A stretch of 64,000 nt of DNA from an uncultured Bacteroidota bacterium. GTDB lineage: Bacteria; Bacteroidota; Bacteroidia; Bacteroidales; SZUA-534. This document shows positions 61,001 to 64,000 of the stretch, piece after piece. The translations under genes were made by a program, and so were the position numbers. The number at the start of each line of letters is the position of its first letter. Positions within the stretch are counted from its first letter, which is position 1. Location of the stretch: contig CAMKOM010000001.1 of assembly GCA_946414435.1 (NCBI GenBank), positions 230,402 through 294,401 on the forward strand, in the 5' to 3' direction. Under the pieces are notes generated by a model. The model made no database searches. It saw only the letters and a list, made by a program, of their open reading frames with translations, and had not been told where the DNA came from.

Positions 61001-64000
61001 CCACCGCGGATTATCTGGTTCATCGGGCCATTATAGTATGAATAGCAACTTGTGCCTGTTACAGCATAACCGGAGAAAGTCGGATAGTTATTTTCGCCAC
61101 GCGTATATACATTAACTGTCTTTGTTCCAGTCATTTCAAATGTTCCTGTACCATTAATATGGTAGGTTTGCATGTCAAGGTTGCACGCCTCGATACACAA
61201 ATTACCAGTCATGTTAGCATCACCGCTGATATACTTGGTACTCAGCGTCATATAAACATCGTGGAATTTGCCGCCCCAGATATACTGTGCGTGATTGCCT
61301 CGGAATTCAATCTTACCATTGCCAGCATAACCTGTTTCCTTCGGAGCTTCCCAATAGTAGCCTGTGAAAGTGTGCGTCTTGTTGCCATCATTGAATGTGG
61401 CGTTCTCACCAATCAGCACATTACCCTTAATGGTTAACGGACAACTTGCCAGCAATGTCGCGTTATCCTCAACAATAATTGTCCGATAGGTACGCGAACT
61501 ACTGTTGTATGTGGCATCGAATGTGCCAGCTATAGTCTTTGTGCCGCTGTTAGAGAATCGTACGCGGTTGAATTTACCATTAGTAATAACCTGGTCAACA
61601 CCGTCGAACTGAACGAATCCTGTTTCAACATTATTGAATCCGCCTCCTTCACCAACAGTGTAATCACCTCTGATGCTGTAAACATAGCTTGCCGTTGAAG
61701 GCCACAATGTACCTTTCTCGATAACAACATCTCCGTTGAACTTGACAGTCGAACCTGACAGCATATATGTTGCACCACCCACAAAGCTTACGTTGTTGAA
61801 ATCGGATTTGTGCGGAGATATTGAAACACTACCACCTTTGGCCATAAAACGAACCGTACTGTTCTTCGGAACAAAATAGCCTCTTGTTGCAATGTTCCAA
61901 TCACTATAAACATCAATAACAGCATCGTCCATAATGGCAAAAATACCGCCGTCTTGTACATCAACAGAACCTTTGACTGTCAAAGCTGGTGCCGAGAGAT
62001 TCTTGTCAATTGTCAACGAACCTTTCGCTATTGTAAGGTCGTTGCAAATTGCGCCATCACTGAATATAATAGGAGCATTGGCGGTAAGCGGGATCATGAC
62101 CGATTTGGTCTCATCCGGCACTTCCTGCGGCAACCAGTTGCGGGCATCGAACCAATCGCTGCTGACACGGCCCGTCCATACATACAGGTCAATTTGTGGC
62201 CATAGAATCTTATGTTGGATTGGCTGCATGCCCGTTTTGTAACCCTTCGGGAACGCATGCATCTCATAGTATTGCGAACCAATACCGCCATTGACTGATG
62301 TCCGGCTGAAATCAATTGTTGTGGCCAATGTACTATCACGCAGAACATTAAAGTGTGTTCCAATTATCGGTGAGCCGCCATGATTGAACGACAAGTTATT
62401 AATAACCGGATTGTCAATATTCTCGGCATTGATAATCAAATAGACAAATGTATCAACAACTGTTGTCTTATCTTTCGGACGGTTATAACTTGCGCCTGTG
62501 TACATGTTCGACCAAATACCATTCGAAAGGTTGTTTGTTCCATCAATTCGCGCTTCCCTGTGAATATTGAAACCTGTTGGTGCCACATATTGAATCTGAT
62601 AATTATTGGCAGCCACTTCGCCATAAATATCAATCTCAGTACCACGGTCATTGCTGCCCGCGCTGCGGCTGATCACAGCATTCGCATCGGTTGAACCGAC
62701 AACCGACAGTTTTCCGTAAACTCGCAGATGAGTGTTATCATCTTGATGGTTGAACTGAAGTGACGCTCCACCATCGATATAAAGCTCGCCGCCTTCCAAA
62801 ACATCAACATACTCACCGTCGGGTACAAATGGCGCTTCAGTAGCGTTGGCATCATCATTACCCACAACCAAGATGTTCTGATTCAAATGGAATGTGGCGT
62901 TCCGACCGATTATCATTCCTTCTTTCAATGTCATTTGGTCATAAAGCTTATAAGTACTCTCTTCGTTTGTGTACTTATTGAACACCACCATGTTAAATGT
63001 CTGGTTGTTAGCCTTGATTGTTTTATCGCCCGCACTTTGCGAATCGAAATAGACGGTATCGGCCTGACTTGTGAATGAGCCATCGCACACCCAGTTGCCT
63101 TTCACATAAACCGTTCTGGCCAAATCGGCACTCGAACCAACTGAGAACGTAACGCCTTCGTCGATTGTAAGGTTACCGACATGAAGGTCACCGTCCAGAA
63201 TTTTTGAACCGGCATTTGAGAACTGGATATTAGCACACGTAATAGCCGGCAAATTCTGTGTTGAATTGCGGTTGAACACCAGAGTTGCGTCTTTAGTATC
63301 CCATAAGCTGTTTTCCGCCAACTCAATTTTTGGCGATGCAAGATGATGTTCGAAATTTCCCATGTGGAAACGTGCATCCTTGCCTATACTGAAAGTGCCG
63401 GTATTCAGAGTAATGCCGTTATTTCTAACAACAACAGTGTCTTTATCGGTGATAATAATACCATTGAAAATATTGTCATCACCCATATATATATAGTGTG
63501 TTGTATCACCATCGAAAGTGAACGAACTTCCGTAGTGGCGGAATGTACCTTTATTTAATATGGTGTCGCCACTGAACACAACGGCATCGTTGGTGCTGAA
63601 CGATGTTTTATCCGCAATCTTTATTGTTCCCGAAATGTTCACCTTGGTATCGTCGAGCTCTTTAACACCCGAGCCGAGCAATTCTATGTTTTTGAGATTC
63701 ATTTCGGCAATGTTGCCGCCTGTGGCTATTTTCTGGTCACCATCGGCCATCAAGTATAGCGTCGTGTCGGTGTGATAGTTACGAATATCGTTCGACGCGC
63801 CCCACAAATAGAATTCATTTTTCTGCGCATCGACTATTGTGGCATCCTGAGCATTGGTGAAATTGCCACGAACCCTAAGATCGCCGTCGAAATCGACAGT
63901 GCGGGCAACCGTTGCATTCAAATACAAAGCGCCATATTCAACATCTGTATATACAGTTTGGTCTGCCGACGCTTCAAGGTAGGTTGTTGTGGTCTCATCG
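55024..64000 (-). CDS. Giant T9SS-secreted surface protein, 5' end beyond window
   Basis: The frame is open to the right edge (first visible residues DETTTTYLEASADQTVYTDV), so more than 2990 residues are present and the N-terminus is missing. The protein is built of beta-strand repeats with words such as GNFT, GSLTID and VFSGDT. At least four linker segments contain WFDARNW/WFDPLNW/WLNPHNW-like motifs (about residues 590, 1365, 1790 and 2330), and two contain FPIG (FLFPIGGNDRYAPVEI, FVFPIGSERG). The C-terminus is an FN3-like segment (LPIELYSFDAEAT ... YYRLHQTDFDG) and a T9SS sorting domain (APNPGRCQNIKISV ... YLIKIFTDNGQTVSKFVVE). It is presumably an adhesin or stalk-like filament. The alternative of a short protein starting at a TTG at 63927 is rejected. 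Confidence 0.9.
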   Translation of the reverse strand, partial: DETTTTYLEASADQTVYTDVEYGALYLNATVARTVDFDGDLRVRGNFTNAQDATIVDAQKNEFYLWGASNDIRNYHTDTTLYLMADGDQKIATGGNIAEMNLKNIELLGSGVKELDDTKVNISGTIKIADKTSFSTNDAVVFSGDTILNKGTFRHYGSSFTFDGDTTHYIYMGDDNIFNGIIITDKDTVVVRNNGITLNTGTFSIGKDARFHMGNFEHHLASPKIELAENSLWDTKDATLVFNRNSTQNLPAITCANIQFSNAGSKILDGDLHVGNLTIDEGVTFSVGSSADLARTVYVKGNWVCDGSFTSQADTVYFDSQSAGDKTIKANNQTFNMVVFNKYTNEESTYKLYDQMTLKEGMIIGRNATFHLNQNILVVGNDDANATEAPFVPDGEYVDVLEGGELYIDGGASLQFNHQDDNTHLRVYGKLSVVGSTDANAVISRSAGSNDRGTEIDIYGEVAANNYQIQYVAPTGFNIHREARIDGTNNLSNGIWSNMYTGASYNRPKDKTTVVDTFVYLIINAENIDNPVINNLSFNHGGSPIIGTHFNVLRDSTLATTIDFSRTSVNGGIGSQYYEMHAFPKGYKTGMQPIQHKILWPQIDLYVWTGRVSSDWFDARNWLPQEVPDETKSVMIPLTANAPIIFSDGAICNDLTIAKGSLTIDKNLSAPALTVKGSVDVQDGGIFAIMDDAVIDVYSDWNIATRGYFVPKNSTVRFMAKGGSVSISPHKSDFNNVSFVGGATYMLSGSTVKFNGDVVIEKGTLWPSTASYVYSIRGDYTVGEGGGFNNVETGFVQFDGVDQVITNGKFNRVRFSNSGTKTIAGTFDATYNSSSRTYRTIIVEDNATLLASCPLTIKGNVLIGENATFNDGNKTHTFTGYYWEAPKETGYAGNGKIEFRGNHAQYIWGGKFHDVYMTLSTKYISGDANMTGNLCIEACNLDMQTYHINGTGTFEMTGTKTVNVYTRGENNYPTFSGYAVTGTSCYSYYNGPMNQIIRGGANVQYGYLYMNSDTYKTLEGDIIVLKNLNISENGGTLDANSKNIFLAGHWYNQVNGTFIPGTGRVIFNGSSGNQYAYLGVSVDNPFYDLEVAKTGTQQFYAASVDLTILGSLYVRGGKMSCVSGFRVKVRGDVEVSLPGSINQSGCYELYRPSGTCNITTSGSILNDLIIDGAGCEFVVNDDLTVYGNFTLQSGIFNHNGNVVTLGNSLDNSLIYGHYIVGKGGKLRIGDASSFVVKSGGVFEAVGDNANYAQINNNGGRYYFTVEGGGKILAEYYSFSNLAKQGIIISKDAIIDLETKHNFSNGVFSNVVSAGVCIDIRNNQEFIGDDRIKNVSFPNNPGGGAVNIKKTESTSGNITMYNASGLLSGELYENDPYDLIEWEGDVEYVWTAGANSSDWFDPLNWRAEINKIPLDPQPGTLPGEENNVIIALTSSNSIGTNVYPIITRDSVKVKKLTIDKGANLYIRLESEQPDSLRRALIAKSDVIVNGNLYMTSVKDTLQLFGNWVIGTSGRLIEGQGTVEMMGVGVKTIQNKAMSFNNLVINNTGIVQAQSAMKVGGDFKINTGTFDVGSYDVTVGGNFTNEGIFMPQSRTLIFDAVAESSHTFDPGLSTYNNIQFKSGNYSLESNELNISHNIELDGGSLTVSDNVINMGDGSGVDNLNIGGTLYITKNGQLKMGDNAYINVKSDGVISLVGIENSEAIVTSQEASGTYSFTVSGKIAARHYKIDRLNADGLHLLPGSKIDNTDNLSNGQYSSGASGGRYMWLENNLAAADEVLRISNVYFNAGASKNVKRDASTAVGIIDMRDAVGVLASFYFEEEDPISPSDGAVRWSYSGDVRYWVGNKNELGETDNSASGDIGRAWLNPHNWRDSGTGIGVPGPDARVFIPEVNHGKYPVISVEDVSVKGIDVYAGASLEIGNGKNLSITEKSLGLSIGENATFKASDGTPSTVTIKGQFANSGTFDHGGNSKVIWASSTNRSISMNGCSFYDFEVQNDGDAEITFSVETGKSLVVEHDFTISGGNVNCNSGTLDIGGDFTKTGGTFIHGNGTVRMNGDDEQNITSNTPLLFNNLEMIGTGAKNINVNIEIDGDIVVGTTVRAIGTTDITCRGNWTKPASGMQSNNFVGGDGAVIFAGTSAQVINKPETFTNITFRNPKLAAFSTSYTQTISGVLTLSHGILKGNSSNPIRLTSSASIVGGSPESYINGTVEKEGSDDFLFPIGGNDRYAPVEILDLGGTGKYQIGYHSDKPNHQTDLDADVNQISTKEYWTLTRNSGTTMPRVRLYWYSRTYSELKDMDVVSAVLYTGGKWTRQIDRVTEYDTEIIKPLSGYESDTARGYIETRVPIAESGELTFGFTYPTIIWKNALSTTDAYMEISNWNSGKYAPSDIVNIRVDAVTPGNNTPIVTSAGHCYDMTINAGGKLEVASGASLTVHGNAIINGELVLGQGAKIKFLKDVDAASATILPAENSEVHICSETNQSIALDSCCNIVFEGGSSNSPITKTLSSDINVGGTITVTNYTTLAAGDNKMCLSGDLVIYQYGNFVNGNSTLELNGNKRQTLSITPNRALKNLTINNTSTESPQIDLGTGIKVTGHLDLKKGKLRSTSSSRLTLTETATSSIGTPDSYVLGEMERDGQSNFVFPIGSERGLAQLGVKGLPRTATLVAEYKTAKPQSVEEIDENNLKTVSQLESWHIYNKNDIPASLTLYWNDNKYSQIHDDEKLVVAVLNGGKWYSFGRNGSYISDDDSIGYVTSQTLTIKSGSSAPKTMRSGATRRTLNSTPKALADNGGTEVTFGTMFPEINPLPIELYSFDAEATPNADVRLNWSTASENNNAYFTIEHMYDGNFEIVDTVEAQGRAGEGADYSYLHINQPVGTHYYRLHQTDFDGTTTVASDWVAVVIENSEQLVLSASVAPNPGRCQNIKISVTGISGSKFRYVVADMSGQTVIDHTIGTTGATSYQIDAIDWNLQPAMYLIKIFTDNGQTVSKFVVE

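Overview
The window reads as a chromosomal segment of a Bacteroidales bacterium (Gram-negative, plant-polysaccharide-using, probably gut-associated). The signs are: the Bacteroidetes -7 promoter box TAnnTTTG recurring in front of genes and RNAs, absence of Shine-Dalgarno tracts, two very large surface proteins ending in type IX secretion (T9SS) C-terminal domains, BspA-like leucine-rich repeats, and phylum-typical genes (DUF6048, DUF4783, TPR-SpoIIE phosphatases, YfhO, FRG). Species cannot be fixed from sequence alone.

Layout. 1-2892 (-): two TPR signalling proteins in tandem, the complete one a membrane-anchored SpoIIE/PP2C phosphatase. 3097-3470 (+): RNase P RNA. 3543-4812 (+): lipoprotein plus DUF6048 pair. 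4880-5440 (-): small outer-membrane barrel. 5964-12515: a compact xylan/glucan locus with a secreted GH9 (+) converging on a (-) unit of GPH sugar symporter, GH10 xylanase lipoprotein and cytoplasmic GH43. It has no SusC/SusD. 12741-18537 (+): PorT-like barrel, lipoprotein, AlaX-like editing protein, YfhO membrane protein, SAP-domain protein, TfoX_N protein and an O6-alkylguanine-DNA alkyltransferase.

18538-28707 (-): an AT-richer surface-polysaccharide cluster. It has a TagD-like cytidylyltransferase, an asparagine-synthase-like protein, a Wzx flippase, two CDP-glycerol glycerophosphotransferase-like enzymes, an acyltransferase, two GT2s, an IspD/TarI-like cytidylyltransferase and an SDR. 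Together these suggest a polyol-phosphate-containing (teichoic-acid-like) glycan. Just upstream lies a 55-codon stump of a second, diverged Wzx, a scar of cassette replacement.

29135-37627: nucleoside-recognition membrane protein, TonB-dependent receptor, DUF362 lipoprotein, a 1221-residue NtrY-like histidine kinase and RlmH. 37675-42198 (+): a housekeeping run DUF4783-nadC-YihY-RlpA-nadK-GtrA, then tRNA-Arg(CCG). 42313-52224 (-): TPR protein, 1411-residue BspA/InlB-repeat T9SS protein, FRG protein, three-repeat FN3-like lipoprotein and two LPP20-like envelope proteins. 52302-52460 (-): a rod-shaped structured RNA with its own terminator, a candidate 6S RNA. 52782-54447 (+): an AbiE-type toxin-antitoxin pair. 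54518-54832 (-): a second TfoX_N protein. 55024 to the right edge (-): a T9SS protein of more than 2990 residues, truncated by the window.

The most interesting items are the polysaccharide cluster with its flippase stump and internal promoter, the structured RNA, a terminator hairpin lying 11 nt in front of the xylanase start codon, possible leaderless genes, and the FRG/BspA/TPR gene set.
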